Positions 26,863 to 36,897 of a DNA stretch of 64,000 nucleotides are shown here, piece after piece. This DNA is from Arachidicoccus soli. Its GTDB lineage: Bacteria > Bacteroidota > Bacteroidia > Chitinophagales > Chitinophagaceae. Position numbers and translations under genes: made by a program. Every line of letters begins with the position of its first letter. Within the stretch, counting starts at the first letter, position 1. Under the pieces are notes generated by a model that searched no databases, was not told the DNA's origin, and was given only the letters and a program-made list of their open reading frames with translations. The DNA is taken from contig NZ_CP032489.1 in NCBI RefSeq assembly GCF_003600625.1, positions 2,666,001 to 2,730,000 of the forward strand, read 5' to 3'.

Positions 26863-27339
26863 ATGAGCAAGAACAGAAAAAAAACATCAGGGTTCGCAGC
26901 AAAATTCGATGCATTCGCCAATAAGGTTACGCGTGTTACCGGCTCCCCATGGGCATTTTTAATTGCACTTGTCATTGTAATTGTCTGGGGAATTACCGGA
27001 CCGATATTTAAATATTCAGACACCTGGCAATTGGTTATCAATACGGGAACCACCATCGTTACCTTCCTGATGGTATTTGTCATTCAACAATCTCAAAACA
27101 AAGACACACTTGCCGTTCATTTAAAATTAAATGAGTTGATTGCAGCCAACAACAAGGCCAGTAACAGATTAATTGATGTTGAAGATTTAACAGAAGAAGA
27201 ACTGGAAATTCTAAAAAAATACTACGTTACCCTTTCCGATATTTCAAAGAAAGAGAAAGAATTAAAGAAATCTCACTCTATTGAGGATCTGCAAATAAAA
27301 AAAGTGGAAGAAACTATTGAGGAGGGTTTGAAAAAATAA
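26863..27339 (+). CDS. Low-affinity iron permease-family membrane protein
   Basis: 158 residues. The N-terminal FDAFANKVTRVTGSPWAFLIAL and the second helix with GTTIVTFLMVFVIQQSQNKDT form the Iron_permease (PF04120-like) signature, followed by HLKLNELIAANNKASNRLIDVEDL. The C-terminal 50 residues are a charged helical tail (EKELKKSHSIEDLQIKK). Despite the family name, metal transport in bacteria is not well proven. It is divergent from hppA and convergent with the next gene. Confidence 0.9.
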   Translation: MSKNRKKTSGFAAKFDAFANKVTRVTGSPWAFLIALVIVIVWGITGPIFKYSDTWQLVINTGTTIVTFLMVFVIQQSQNKDTLAVHLKLNELIAANNKASNRLIDVEDLTEEELEILKKYYVTLSDISKKEKELKKSHSIEDLQIKKVEETIEEGLKK

Positions 27340-27344
27340 TGTTC

Positions 27345-28295
27345 TTACTTTTTAAAATCTACTAATGTAGCCGTAAAGGTAGCGCGTTCACGTTTCTTAA
27401 AAACTATGCTCCAGTCGCCTGAATAACGCATTACAGTAGGCACTAATAATCCATTAATATGTTTTAACTCGACTTGCATGTTTACATTAAAATCATATAG
27501 CCCGGCTTTATAGCTTAAAGAATAACTCCGCTCCAATACATCTAATGTAAGTACGTCGAATATTGTGCTCATTTTATCGATTACAATCCCGCTGGCTCCG
27601 GGCTTGGGAGTGATGGTGAAAATATAGGCAGAAATTCCGTTGTAAGTAGTCGTCTCTAGAGAGTAATTATATTTTTGTTTGGCTTCTGCATCATATAGAT
27701 CTAGTTTATTTCCAATAAAGGGGATGCCGGGAATCTTCTTTCCCGGATTAAAAAACAACATCTTTAATTGTTCTTTTTTCTTTTCAATCCCTGATTTACC
27801 ACTCGTTCCAAATGTCTGACCGGCTACAATATTATTTTCTCCACATTCCTTTCCTTTCACAAAAAAAAGATTGGAGAATAGTTCACCGATTGTATAATTG
27901 TAATCACCTTTTCTATCAAAGAAGTCTCCGGTAGATTTCTGTTCAAGCACTTTATCTGACCGACAATCGCCATTACGTATTTGTTGGACCTTACTATCAT
28001 AACTAGCTTTTATACTTCCATCCTTATTTAAAATATTAATATTATTATAAGAAGTATAGCCTACAATATGCAAAGTCTTAAATGCCTTATAAAAACTCGT
28101 ATCATTTTTTATACGATCCAACAGTTGTTGTATATTAACATTGCTGACTGTCACATCTGGCAAGCGCACACTTGCGTTTTCAATTACCGTATCCACTTGG
28201 GCTAAACTAGGAATGGCAATACAGAACAAAAATGCTATAAGCGCTAATAATTGCTTATGAACAGCATGCATATATAAGGGAAAAGCTTTTTTCAC
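27345..28295 (-). CDS. Exported protein of unknown function
   Basis: 316 residues with a signal peptide (LLALIAFLFCIAIPSLAQ); the start could be the second Met (MHAVHKQ) rather than the first. The mature part has PDVTVSNVNIQQLLDRIKNDTSFY followed by beta-rich segments and ends in RERATFTATLVDFKK. Such a beta-rich exported body resembles outer-membrane lipoprotein-carrier-like proteins, but I cannot name the family. It lies 14 bases downstream of def on the same strand. Confidence 0.7.
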   Translation of the reverse strand: MKKAFPLYMHAVHKQLLALIAFLFCIAIPSLAQVDTVIENASVRLPDVTVSNVNIQQLLDRIKNDTSFYKAFKTLHIVGYTSYNNINILNKDGSIKASYDSKVQQIRNGDCRSDKVLEQKSTGDFFDRKGDYNYTIGELFSNLFFVKGKECGENNIVAGQTFGTSGKSGIEKKKEQLKMLFFNPGKKIPGIPFIGNKLDLYDAEAKQKYNYSLETTTYNGISAYIFTITPKPGASGIVIDKMSTIFDVLTLDVLERSYSLSYKAGLYDFNVNMQVELKHINGLLVPTVMRYSGDWSIVFKKRERATFTATLVDFKK

Positions 28296-28309
28296 AAAAT
28301 ACTTACTAT

Positions 28310-28888
28310 TTATTTAGAGAACTGCATCTTGTAATCTACCTGAATATTTCCTCTGGAAATATCATTCAATTTCCGCTGCAACAATTTTTTCTTTAATGGT
28401 TTCAGATAATCTATAAATAATTTCCCTTCAATATGATCATACTCGTGTTGGATTACGCGTGCGGTAATACCATTAAAAGTATCCTTATGTTGCTGAAAAT
28501 TTTCGTCTAAATATTCAATGGTTACCGTTTCAGGCCGCATAATATCCTCTCTTATTTTAGGGATACTTAGACAACCTTCATTGTAAGGCCAGGGCTCTCC
28601 TTCCAGATGGGTAATTTTTGCATTGATAAAAACCTTTTTAATTCCTGGCGCATCAGGAAACTCATCCTCATCTCCTTCTTCTACATTTTCAAAAATAATA
28701 CTGCTATCTACCAAAAAAAGCCGTATATCTCTATTAATCTGCGGGGCCGCCAATCCTACGCCATTGCTAGCCTGTAGTGTTTCCCACATATCCGCAATCA
28801 ATTTATTCAGTTGGGGATAATCTTTATCAATATCCTTTGCTACTTTTCTCAGTACAGGGGCACCGTATGCAATAATAGGTAAAATCAT
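28310..28888 (-). CDS. def: Peptide deformylase
   Basis: 192 residues with all three motifs: GVGLAAPQI (motif 1), EGCLSIP (motif 2, metal-binding Cys) and QHEYDHIEGKLFIDYL (motif 3, HExxH-type with both metal-binding His). It removes the formyl group from nascent proteins. An acidic insertion (EEGDEDEFPDAPG) between motifs 1 and 2 is typical of Bacteroidota enzymes. It follows ruvX by 48 bases on the same strand. Confidence 0.97.
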   Translation of the reverse strand: MILPIIAYGAPVLRKVAKDIDKDYPQLNKLIADMWETLQASNGVGLAAPQINRDIRLFLVDSSIIFENVEEGDEDEFPDAPGIKKVFINAKITHLEGEPWPYNEGCLSIPKIREDIMRPETVTIEYLDENFQQHKDTFNGITARVIQHEYDHIEGKLFIDYLKPLKKKLLQRKLNDISRGNIQVDYKMQFSK

Positions 28889-28936
28889 TTCTTAAAAATA
28901 GTGTTTAAATGAAGGTACGAAGGTAACAAAATTTCT

Positions 28937-29350
28937 TTACAAATAATTCCCTAAATATTCCTGTAACATAATAGCAGCCGCTATTTGGTCAGTATTTCCT
29001 TTTTTTTGACGGTCACTCTTTTTCATCCCCATTTCTATCATAGCCTGTGTAGCCATTTTGGACGTATAACGTTCATCTACCGTTTCGATGGGAATCAGAG
29101 GAAAATGTTTCTTTAACTGCTGTATTGCCTTCTTGACTAATGGGGTAGCATGGGTATCACTTTCATCCCAGTTTTTTGGCTCGCCTATTAAAATGCGTTC
29201 TACATCTTCTTTTGAAAAATAATCTTTCAAAAAGGGAATAAATTCTCTTGTATCAATGGTCGTCAACGCGCTGGCGATAATCTTCAATGGGTCAGTTACC
29301 GCAATACCGGTACGTTTCCCACCATAATCTATGCAAATAATTCTCGCCAT
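28937..29350 (-). CDS. ruvX: Holliday-junction resolvase-like RuvX/YqgF
   Basis: 137 residues: ICIDYGGKRTGIAVTDP (first catalytic Asp), LIGEPKNWDES, ETVDERYTSKMATQAM (Glu in the ExxxT region) and the Asp near the C-terminus in DQIAAAIMLQEYL. The RNase H-like fold is implicated in 16S rRNA 5' processing and Holliday-junction cleavage. It lies between the UbiA gene and def. Confidence 0.95.
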   Translation of the reverse strand: MARIICIDYGGKRTGIAVTDPLKIIASALTTIDTREFIPFLKDYFSKEDVERILIGEPKNWDESDTHATPLVKKAIQQLKKHFPLIPIETVDERYTSKMATQAMIEMGMKKSDRQKKGNTDQIAAAIMLQEYLGNYL

Positions 29351-29363
29351 CTTAGATCTAAAA

Positions 29364-30239
29364 TTAAAAAATTATCACATCTGCAATAACCAATATACCA
29401 AACACAATACTTGCAATGCCGTTAGCAGTCATAAAAGCTATATCTACTTTGCTCAAATCGTTAGGTCTCACTAATAGATGTTGATATACAAGCATGCCCA
29501 TAAATACAGCAATGCCTAACCAATATAAAAATCCAAAATGGCCATACACGCCTGCAAAAACAACAGAAGCTGCACTTATCAAATGCAAAAACTCCGAAGT
29601 ATGTAATGCATTTGTTTTCCCCAGGAATGTAGGAATGGAATGTAGTTTTTCCGAATTATCAAAATCGACATCCTGCATCGCATAAATTATATCGAAGCCA
29701 CTAACCCAGGTAATTACTGCTATGGAAAAAAGTATCGGCAATAAATTAAAAACACCTGTCACTGCCAAATATGCGCCAATAGGGGCCAGAGACAACCCTA
29801 AACCCAACACCAGGTGACATAAGGCCGTAAAGCGTTTAGTATAGCTATAAAATAAAATCACAAACAATGCAACAGGAGATAAAACAAAGCAAAGCGAATT
29901 AATAAAATAAGTCGCTATAATAAAAATAACACAGTTAATAATGGTAAATCTTAATGCGCTCCCCGGGGAAATAATACCGCGTGGTATTTCGCGAATAGCC
30001 GTTCTTGGGTTTTTGGCATCAAAATGCCTGTCCAAATAGCGGTTAAAAGCCATAGCTGCACTACGTGCGGAAACCATACAAACTAGTACCAATAATAGTT
30101 TCAGAACAATTTCTCCCACAACAATGTGTTGTTGATAAACTGCCTTCACCCCTAATGCAAAACCTATCATCGCAAAGGGTAATGCAAAAATAGTATGGGC
30201 AAATTTGACTAAAGAGAGGTATTTTTTTATGGTGCTCAT
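29364..30239 (-). CDS. UbiA-family polyprenyltransferase (MqnP/UbiA type)
   Basis: 291 residues from the ATG at 30239. Eight or nine hydrophobic helices. The two Asp-rich motifs for prenyl-diphosphate/Mg2+ are NRYLDRHFDAKNPRT and YAMQDVDFD. SLVKFAHTIFALPFAMIG at the N-terminus is typical of 4-hydroxybenzoate-type prenyltransferases that act in quinone synthesis; in Bacteroidota such proteins are usually linked to menaquinone. The acceptor is inferred. A GC-rich imperfect hairpin lies in the gap to the preceding gene (about 30272-30314). Confidence 0.88.
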   Translation of the reverse strand: MSTIKKYLSLVKFAHTIFALPFAMIGFALGVKAVYQQHIVVGEIVLKLLLVLVCMVSARSAAMAFNRYLDRHFDAKNPRTAIREIPRGIISPGSALRFTIINCVIFIIATYFINSLCFVLSPVALFVILFYSYTKRFTALCHLVLGLGLSLAPIGAYLAVTGVFNLLPILFSIAVITWVSGFDIIYAMQDVDFDNSEKLHSIPTFLGKTNALHTSEFLHLISAASVVFAGVYGHFGFLYWLGIAVFMGMLVYQHLLVRPNDLSKVDIAFMTANGIASIVFGILVIADVIIF

Positions 30240-30332
30240 TAAAATATATCTAATTGACGAATAAAAGCAAAAGGCCCGGAGCAAACGTCGATTGACATTT
30301 AACGCCGGGGCCAATTTATTAAATAATAATAA

Positions 30333-31622
30333 TTAATCTGTCGGGTTTAAATATTCAAATCGACCGGCACCCTGTTTCATATCCGGTATATCATCTACTT
30401 TATATTCCCCTGCATCTAATTTCACTTTAGTAGCGCTGAAGGCCTCTAAGGTAATATCAATATCTTCATCAGTATGCGCTGCAGAAGGAATCAAGCGATA
30501 AATAATATGTCCTTTAGGTATTACGGGATAGACAACAATAGAAGCAAATATATTATAGTTCTCTCTTAAATCCATTACCATTGCTGTAGCTTCTTCTACT
30601 CCACCCTTCATATATACAGGCGTCACCGGTGTATTGGTTTCTCCTATATCGAAGCCTCTTTCTTTCAATCCTTTTTGCAGTCTGAGTGCGTTAGACCAAA
30701 GCTTGTCTTTTAATTCAGGCATTGTCTGTAACATGTGCAACCTTTTCAAATTACCTACAACCACAGGCATGGGAAGGCTCTTAGCAAAGATCTGCGAACG
30801 TATATTATAACGGATATAGTCTATAATAATTTTGTCACCTGCTAAAAAGCCGCCAATAGAGGCCATTGATTTAGCAAAAGTAGAAAAGTATAAATCAATT
30901 CCATCTTGACAATCCTGTTCTTCTCCGGCACCGGCACCGGTCTTACCCAAGGTACCAAAACCATGCGCATCATCTACCAAGAATCTAAACTCAAACTTCT
31001 TTTTAAAATCGATTATTTCTTTTAGTTTTCCCTGGTCACCCGCCATGCCAAATACACCTTCAGAAATCACTAAGATTCCGCCTTGACCTTGTTTTTCAAT
31101 CAAAGCTGTCGCACGTTCCATTTGTTTTTCAAAATCAGACATATCATTATGCTTGAAAACAAATTTATGGCCTAATTGCATACGCATACCATCCATAATA
31201 CATGCATGACATTCAGCATCATATACGATTACATCGTGACGACCGCAAACAGCATCTATTGTGCTCATAATCCCCTGGTAGCCGTAATTCAATAAAATCG
31301 CATCTTCTTTCTTTTCAAAGGCAGCCAGTTCCACTTCCAATTGTTCGTGCAAAGTAGTATTGCCGCTCATCATACGCGCCCCCATCGGATAGGCCAATCC
31401 GTATTGCGCAGAAGCTTCCGCATCTACTTTTCTGATTTCAGGATGATTTGCAAGTCCTAAATAATTATTCAAACTCCATACCACCACATCTTTACCGCGA
31501 AATTTCATTCGACTACCCAACTCACCTTCCAGTCTTGGAAAAGCATAATAACCGTATGCTCTATCTCTGTATTGTCCAATAGGGCCATAATTCGTAACTA
31601 AGCGTTCAAAAATATCTGCCAT
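30333..31622 (-). CDS. Serine palmitoyltransferase-like alpha-oxoamine synthase
   Basis: 429 residues, a PLP-dependent fold-type I enzyme of the Kbl/BioF/HemA/SPT group. Conserved parts: SLNNYLGLANHPE, GARMMSGNTTLHEQLE, DDAHGFGTLG and the PLP Lys in STFAKSMASIGGF. The AKSxASIGGF context and the C-terminal RLIPSAAHTDEDID fit bacterial serine palmitoyltransferases such as that of Sphingobacterium better than Kbl or BioF. It would condense serine with palmitoyl-CoA, the first step of sphingolipid synthesis. Kbl-like glycine C-acetyltransferase remains an alternative. Confidence 0.85.
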   Translation of the reverse strand: MADIFERLVTNYGPIGQYRDRAYGYYAFPRLEGELGSRMKFRGKDVVVWSLNNYLGLANHPEIRKVDAEASAQYGLAYPMGARMMSGNTTLHEQLEVELAAFEKKEDAILLNYGYQGIMSTIDAVCGRHDVIVYDAECHACIMDGMRMQLGHKFVFKHNDMSDFEKQMERATALIEKQGQGGILVISEGVFGMAGDQGKLKEIIDFKKKFEFRFLVDDAHGFGTLGKTGAGAGEEQDCQDGIDLYFSTFAKSMASIGGFLAGDKIIIDYIRYNIRSQIFAKSLPMPVVVGNLKRLHMLQTMPELKDKLWSNALRLQKGLKERGFDIGETNTPVTPVYMKGGVEEATAMVMDLRENYNIFASIVVYPVIPKGHIIYRLIPSAAHTDEDIDITLEAFSATKVKLDAGEYKVDDIPDMKQGAGRFEYLNPTD

Positions 31623-31678
31623 GTTCTATCAAAAGATTTTAAGTATAAAAAATAATGAATATTTTATGTAAAGTGGTG

Positions 31679-31686
31679 CAAAGATA
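31679..31686 (-). promoter_or_regulatory. -7 box of the serine palmitoyltransferase-like gene
   Basis: TATCTTTG on the minus strand, an exact TAnnTTTG match, 57 bases before the ATG at 31622. No strong -33 TTTG is seen. Confidence 0.5.
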
Positions 31687-31998
31687 ACTTATTATCAATT
31701 ATAATGAATGCACATTTTTATAAGTGTTTGCAAGAGGATTATTCAATATCGTAAATTATTAATTTATTTTCTAAAAAAAACTTAGGATTTTTGCGAACAT
31801 TCTATATATAATTTACTTGATTTGGCGCATTATATGTTAAATTATTACCTATATCTAAAATAATTTTGTTTATCTGTTCGCAAGTCAATTTTCAGCATTA
31901 TTATGGAGTATATTAAATTGTCAGTACAAACTGAAAGAAATAGTTGCAAGGATATAAAATCTAAATAACTTGTTTAAAAAAACAACAAACTATCACTA
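31687..31998. other. AT-rich divergent regulatory region
   Basis: No gene. It contains a plus-strand -7 box TAATTTTG (31861-31868) for the porin gene and a 9-bp inverted repeat TTGCGAACA (31791-31799)/TGTTCGCAA (31875-31883) that flanks that promoter region. Confidence 0.5.
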
Positions 31999-33354
31999 AT
32001 GAATAGGTTAAAGAAAATATTAGCAATATCCTTTATATATATTTTTAAATCGCAAATGATTTTTGCGCAAACTGTAATTGATAGTACTAAGCAAATGAGA
32101 TGGTCAAAACATTTTCAGTTTACAACCATTACGCAGGCTCATTCTGCTTTTAAGGCAGCTTATAGTGGAAATAATAGTTTGGCAGATACGGCAGAAACTG
32201 GTGCCACTACAGTAACGGCGACTTTATTTCTTGGGCACTCTTTATGGAAAAATGCCGCAATTTATGCTGACCCTGAACTTTCGGGAGGAAGAGGCTTGAG
32301 TTCAGCCTTAGGGGTTGCAGGCGCTTTGAATGGTGAAAGTTATCGTGTAGGTGATGCCGCACCTTCTATATTTCTGGCAAGGGCTTATGTACAACAAAAT
32401 ATCCCCTTGAAAAATACAACGTACGAATATGCACCCGATGATGAAAATAGTGTAGCCGGAAAAATTCCAACAAGCAGAATTACTATTAGTGCCGGGAAAT
32501 TTTCAATTGGTGATTTTTATGATAATAATAAATATTCACACGATCCACGTAGCCAATTTCTCAACTGGTCTTTAATGGGTAATGGTGCCTGGGATTACCC
32601 AGCCAATACAAGAGGTTATACGATGGGAGCAGTGGTAGAATTAATCAAACCAGAATGGGCTATAAGACTTTCCAGTGTTGCCGTGCCGCGTATTGCCAAC
32701 GCGCCTAAAATGGAATATAATATTACAAAAGCGCATTCCGAAACACTAGAATTCGAAAGAGCGTTGAATATTCATCAACATCCGGGCACCCTACGTTTAC
32801 TATTTTCTCAAACATATTCCAGAGCACCTTCCTATGCAGAAGGGATCCAAGCTCTTTTGAAGAATGACACTACAGTTTTAAACGTTATTTCCGGCAAAGC
32901 AGAGAATACAACTTTTGGTGGAAGGAAATTTGGCATTGGCTATAGTTTCGATCAGGAATTGACCAGCGATATAGGTATTTTTAGCCGTGCCGGTTGGAAC
33001 GACGGGAGGTATGCTTCTTGGGCTTTTACAGAAATTGACAGAAGTTTAAGTGTAGGCTTTTCCATTAAAGGAAATATATGGAAACGCGCCAATGATAAGT
33101 TGGGTATCGCCACAGTCATCAATGGGATTTCAAAGGATCATCGTGATTTTTTGCATGCAGGAGGCTATGGTTTTATTATTGGTGATGGCAATTTAAATTA
33201 TGGCCATGAATCGGTTATCGAAGCTTATTACAACTTACAGTTTTCTCCTTTTATATGGATTAGTTTTGATTATCAGTTTGTAAACAATCCTGCATATAAC
33301 AAAGACAGAGGTCCTGTGAATGCAATTGGCATTAGAGGTCATATACAAATTTAA
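31999..33354 (+). CDS. Carbohydrate porin (OprB-like) outer-membrane protein
   Basis: 451 residues with a signal peptide (ILAISFIYIFKSQMIFAQ). The mature protein carries AYVQQNIPL, RITISAGKFSIGDFYDNNKYSHDPRSQFLNW and a C-terminal series of alternating strands ending in INAIGIRGHIQI-like sequence. The SAGKF...D(F/N)FDNN block is characteristic of carbohydrate-selective porins. It would form an outer-membrane channel for small sugars. It stands alone, upstream of the Gfo/Idh/MocA gene with a 96-bp gap. Confidence 0.85.
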   Translation: MNRLKKILAISFIYIFKSQMIFAQTVIDSTKQMRWSKHFQFTTITQAHSAFKAAYSGNNSLADTAETGATTVTATLFLGHSLWKNAAIYADPELSGGRGLSSALGVAGALNGESYRVGDAAPSIFLARAYVQQNIPLKNTTYEYAPDDENSVAGKIPTSRITISAGKFSIGDFYDNNKYSHDPRSQFLNWSLMGNGAWDYPANTRGYTMGAVVELIKPEWAIRLSSVAVPRIANAPKMEYNITKAHSETLEFERALNIHQHPGTLRLLFSQTYSRAPSYAEGIQALLKNDTTVLNVISGKAENTTFGGRKFGIGYSFDQELTSDIGIFSRAGWNDGRYASWAFTEIDRSLSVGFSIKGNIWKRANDKLGIATVINGISKDHRDFLHAGGYGFIIGDGNLNYGHESVIEAYYNLQFSPFIWISFDYQFVNNPAYNKDRGPVNAIGIRGHIQI

Positions 33355-33450
33355 ACTACCTTCGGATTCATAACTCGCTTTACGTACCTTTTTATCCATA
33401 TATTTATCTATAATTTTAATAGGTAAAGTTTGATAAAATTAAATATATAT

Positions 33451-34482
33451 ATGAGTGCAACGCAGCAAATAAGAGCCGGTATGATGGCATACGGCATGTC
33501 GGGAAAAATATTTCACGCACCTTTTCTCAATGCCCATCCGGGGTTTGAACTATATGCTGTTGTAGAAAGAACTCAAAAAAAGGCGAAGCAGGATTATGCA
33601 AGCATACTCAGTTTTGACAGTATCGATGCATTGTTATCGGATAAATCTATCGAATTAATCGTTGTGAACACCCCCAACTATCTTCATTTTGAACATGCAA
33701 TGGCGGCCTTGAAAGCTGAAAAACATATACTGATTGAGAAGCCTGTATGCGCTAATATTGCTGAGATTCAGCAGTTATTTGACTTAGCGGATAAAGTAGG
33801 CAAAAGGATATTCTTTTATCAAAACAGGCGTTGGGATAGCGACTTTTTATCGGTAATATCAGTCATTGAAACACATAAATTAGGAACCATTAACGAGGTA
33901 CATTTTCGATTCGACAGATATAAAGCGATGCTTAGTCCAAAATTATTTAAAGAAGAGCCCATAGCAGCCAGTGGATTATTATATGATTTAGGCCCCCATC
34001 TTTTAGATCAGGTGATCAGTATCTGGGGAAAGCCTTTAGGCTGGCAGAAGATTTTGGGTAAAAACCGCATAGGAACTAAAGTTGATGATTATTTCAGTAT
34101 TCATTTAAATTATCCAAATGGCCTCAATGTGTTTCTACATTCTAATATGTTGGTATTAGATGCACAGCCTGCATTTGTATTGCATGGCGGAAATGGCTCC
34201 TATTCAAAATATAGAACCGATGTGCAAGAAGAACAACTCCTCAGAGGCATCCGCCCAAGTGATAAAGACTATGGAATAGAGCCTGAAAAAACAGAGGGCA
34301 AACTTGTTTATTTAAATGAGGATAAGGAATGTATTACTGAATTCATTTCTTCTCCAAAAGGAAATTATATGGGCATTTTTGATGCTTTATATGATAGCTT
34401 ATTGCATGATGCGAAGTTTCCTATTTCCAGAGAGGATGTACGCAATCAGTTAGAAATCATTGCAACAGTTGATAATGTATAA
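33451..34482 (+). CDS. Gfo/Idh/MocA-family NAD(P)-dependent oxidoreductase
   Basis: 343 residues from the ATG at 33451; an in-frame extension to 33430 lacks a good start. The N-terminal Rossmann domain has AYGMSGKIFHAPFL and AALKAEKHILIEKPVC (with the conserved EKP Lys). The C-terminal domain contains LLYDLGPHLLDQVISIWG, with the substrate His. This is the subgroup of scyllo-inositol/sugar dehydrogenase-like enzymes (YvaA/YdgJ type). Substrate not determinable. Confidence 0.92.
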   Translation: MSATQQIRAGMMAYGMSGKIFHAPFLNAHPGFELYAVVERTQKKAKQDYASILSFDSIDALLSDKSIELIVVNTPNYLHFEHAMAALKAEKHILIEKPVCANIAEIQQLFDLADKVGKRIFFYQNRRWDSDFLSVISVIETHKLGTINEVHFRFDRYKAMLSPKLFKEEPIAASGLLYDLGPHLLDQVISIWGKPLGWQKILGKNRIGTKVDDYFSIHLNYPNGLNVFLHSNMLVLDAQPAFVLHGGNGSYSKYRTDVQEEQLLRGIRPSDKDYGIEPEKTEGKLVYLNEDKECITEFISSPKGNYMGIFDALYDSLLHDAKFPISREDVRNQLEIIATVDNV

Positions 34483-34593
34483 TTGGCCTCTTTGTCACGC
34501 TAGTTCTATGGGCATACCTGAAAGTAAAATGGATTGCCTACATAAACGGGATTGGGAAGCCTCTTAAAAATTACCTCACAGCGTTGCCTCTTA

Positions 34594-35061
34594 TTAATGT
34601 GCCAAAATAGAATCTGAAAAGGCACTCGCTTGCTGCATTTGGTTTGTAATAGAATCGATAAGTAACATATTCTTTTGCAAGTAATTCACTTTGGCAGTTG
34701 AATCCATCTTATCCATTTCCATATCAAAAGATTCCATCCATTTATTCATATCTCCGGTAGCAGAATCTATACGTTTATTAGCCGCTTGCAATATAGCGAT
34801 TTCAGCAGCATTATTAGAAGCAGAGGATTTTTGTAAGCTATCGATTTTATGATCTATCGCTTTATGATTGATCAATAAATGCCCCATTTTACCCATACTT
34901 CTATCATGCCCGTCCATTACTTTCTGCATCATCGAATCTAAAGGAGAAAGCATTTTCGCTTTTTTTTCAGCACTGTTTGCATTCGTTCCGCTATTACAAG
35001 CTGTAACTGCCATTGCCAGAATACAAACACTAACTATTATTTTATTCAACCCTATTTTCAT
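34594..35061 (-). CDS. Small helical lipoprotein, unknown function
   Basis: 155 residues. Lipoprotein signal with lipobox AVTAC (Cys22). The mature part is Met/Asp/Lys-rich and mostly helical (SPLDSMMQKVMDGHDRSMGKM, DMNKWMESFDMEMDKMDST), which suggests a coiled-coil periplasmic or outer-membrane protein. Similar Met/His-rich helical lipoproteins are frequent in Bacteroidota, with no assigned role. It follows argS by 51 bases in the direction of transcription, but cotranscription is uncertain. Confidence 0.75.
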   Translation of the reverse strand: MKIGLNKIIVSVCILAMAVTACNSGTNANSAEKKAKMLSPLDSMMQKVMDGHDRSMGKMGHLLINHKAIDHKIDSLQKSSASNNAAEIAILQAANKRIDSATGDMNKWMESFDMEMDKMDSTAKVNYLQKNMLLIDSITNQMQQASAFSDSILAH

Positions 35062-35112
35062 TTTTCTGATATTTAAGATGAAGGTATAAAGTAATTCTCA
35101 AACGCAGTTAGT

Positions 35113-36897
35113 TTACATTCTTTCCGGTACCTGAATACCCAAAAGCCCCATTCCTCTTTTAATTACTTTTCCTGTAAGATTTGCCAACTGTACACGCAAC
35201 ATTTTCTTTTCTTTGGTTTCTGCATTTGCAATAGAAAGATCACTGTAGAATGTATTAAATGTTTTAGCCAGATTAAAAATATAAATTGCAATTTTAGAGG
35301 GGTCCTGCTCTGCAGCAGCTTCATTAACAACAACGGGAAATTGCTCCAAATGTACACATAACCCTTTTTCTTGCTTTAGCAATTCTGAAGTATCAAGTCT
35401 TTGTCCCAGCTTATATTCCGGTTCTACTTTACGCAAGATACTCTTGATGCGCGCATGAGTATATTGAATAAAGGGGCCGGTAAACCCATGAAAATCTATA
35501 CTCTCCTGGGGATTAAAAACCATTTTCTTTTTTGGATCTACACGCAATAAGAAAAATTTTAAAGCGCCTAACCCAATCGTATGGTACAACTCTTTTAGTT
35601 CCTCTTCAGTAAAGTCTTTCACCTTGCCCAATTCTTCGGTTTTCTGTCGGGCGATATCAATCATTTCTTGCACCAGATCATCTGCATCTACCACTGTACC
35701 TTCACGACTTTTCATTTTCCCGGAGGGCAATTCCACCATTCCATAGCTCAAATGAAAAATACCATCTGCAGAAGGTAAACCCAATTTTTGACAAATTAAT
35801 TTTAATACTTTAAAATGATAATTCTGCTCATCTCCGACTACATAAATACTTTGGTTAATCCCAAATTCTTTTTGTTTCTGCTCAGCCAAGCCTATATCCT
35901 GTGTTATATACACTGATGTACCATCTTTTCTGCGCACCAACTTTTCATCCAGACCATCTGCAGTTAAATCTATCCAAACACTCCCGTCTTCTTTTTGAAA
36001 AAATACTTTTTTTTCCAATCCTTTTTCTACCAAATCCTTCCCTAATAAATAAGTATTACTTTCGTAATAAACCTTGTCGAAACTCGTACCTATTTGACGA
36101 TAAGTTTCCTCAAAACCCGCGTATACCCAACCATTCATCATCTTCCACAGCTCCATCACTTCCGGCTTCCCGGCTTCCCAATCCTGCAACATTTGTTGTG
36201 TTGCCTGCATTATTGGCGCTTCTTTTTCAGCTAGCTTTTCATCCATTCCTTTAGCGACCAATTCATTTATCTGTCTTTTATATTCATTATTAAAAAGCAC
36301 ATAGTAGTCGCCCACAAAATGGTCCCCTTTTTTATGCTCAGACTGAGGCGTAGCACCATTTGCAAATAGTTGCCAGGCAATCATACTTTTGCAAATATGC
36401 ACGCCACGATCGTTGACAACGCAAGTGTTGATCACTTTATTTCCATTTGCCTTTAATATTTCAGAGATGCTCCATCCTAAAAAATTATTACGCAAATGCC
36501 CAAGATGCAAAGGCTTATTGGTATTAGGAGAAGAATATTCTACCATGATACATTGATCTGTCGGGGGTTCCTGACCAAAGTTCTCGGTTGATACATTTTG
36601 ATTTAAAAAATCTACCCAAAAAGTGTCCGCAACAGATAAATTAAGAAACCCTTTGATAACATTAAATGCACTAAACAAGTCAGCATTTTCTTTCACCAAA
36701 AAAGTACCAATTTCCTCTCCTAACATTTCAGGTGATTTCTTTATTTGTTTTAAAAGCGAAAACAATACAATTGTATAATCACCTTCGAATTCCGGTTTAG
36801 TAGCGTTGATAGCAATATCTCTCTCTGTCAATTGTAATTTGTATAATTGATTAATTGCTTGCGCGGCAACTATTTTTATTTGTCCTATAATATTCAT
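35113..36897 (-). CDS. argS: Arginyl-tRNA synthetase
   Basis: 594 residues, class I synthetase. The HIGH signature appears as SSPNTNKPLHLGHLRNN and the KMSKS equivalent as SGKMKSREGTVV. The N-terminal Arg-specific domain (ALS-N) and the C-terminal anticodon-binding DALR domain (FTGPFIQYTHARIKSIL ... LAKTFNTFYSDLSI) are both present. Essential housekeeping gene, monocistronic. Confidence 0.97.
   Translation of the reverse strand: MNIIGQIKIVAAQAINQLYKLQLTERDIAINATKPEFEGDYTIVLFSLLKQIKKSPEMLGEEIGTFLVKENADLFSAFNVIKGFLNLSVADTFWVDFLNQNVSTENFGQEPPTDQCIMVEYSSPNTNKPLHLGHLRNNFLGWSISEILKANGNKVINTCVVNDRGVHICKSMIAWQLFANGATPQSEHKKGDHFVGDYYVLFNNEYKRQINELVAKGMDEKLAEKEAPIMQATQQMLQDWEAGKPEVMELWKMMNGWVYAGFEETYRQIGTSFDKVYYESNTYLLGKDLVEKGLEKKVFFQKEDGSVWIDLTADGLDEKLVRRKDGTSVYITQDIGLAEQKQKEFGINQSIYVVGDEQNYHFKVLKLICQKLGLPSADGIFHLSYGMVELPSGKMKSREGTVVDADDLVQEMIDIARQKTEELGKVKDFTEEELKELYHTIGLGALKFFLLRVDPKKKMVFNPQESIDFHGFTGPFIQYTHARIKSILRKVEPEYKLGQRLDTSELLKQEKGLCVHLEQFPVVVNEAAAEQDPSKIAIYIFNLAKTFNTFYSDLSIANAETKEKKMLRVQLANLTGKVIKRGMGLLGIQVPERM

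Noticed and set aside
30272-30314. GC-rich imperfect hairpin between the serine palmitoyltransferase-like gene and the UbiA gene
   Set aside because: A bulged stem with a long loop and only a short T-run; too weak to call a terminator.
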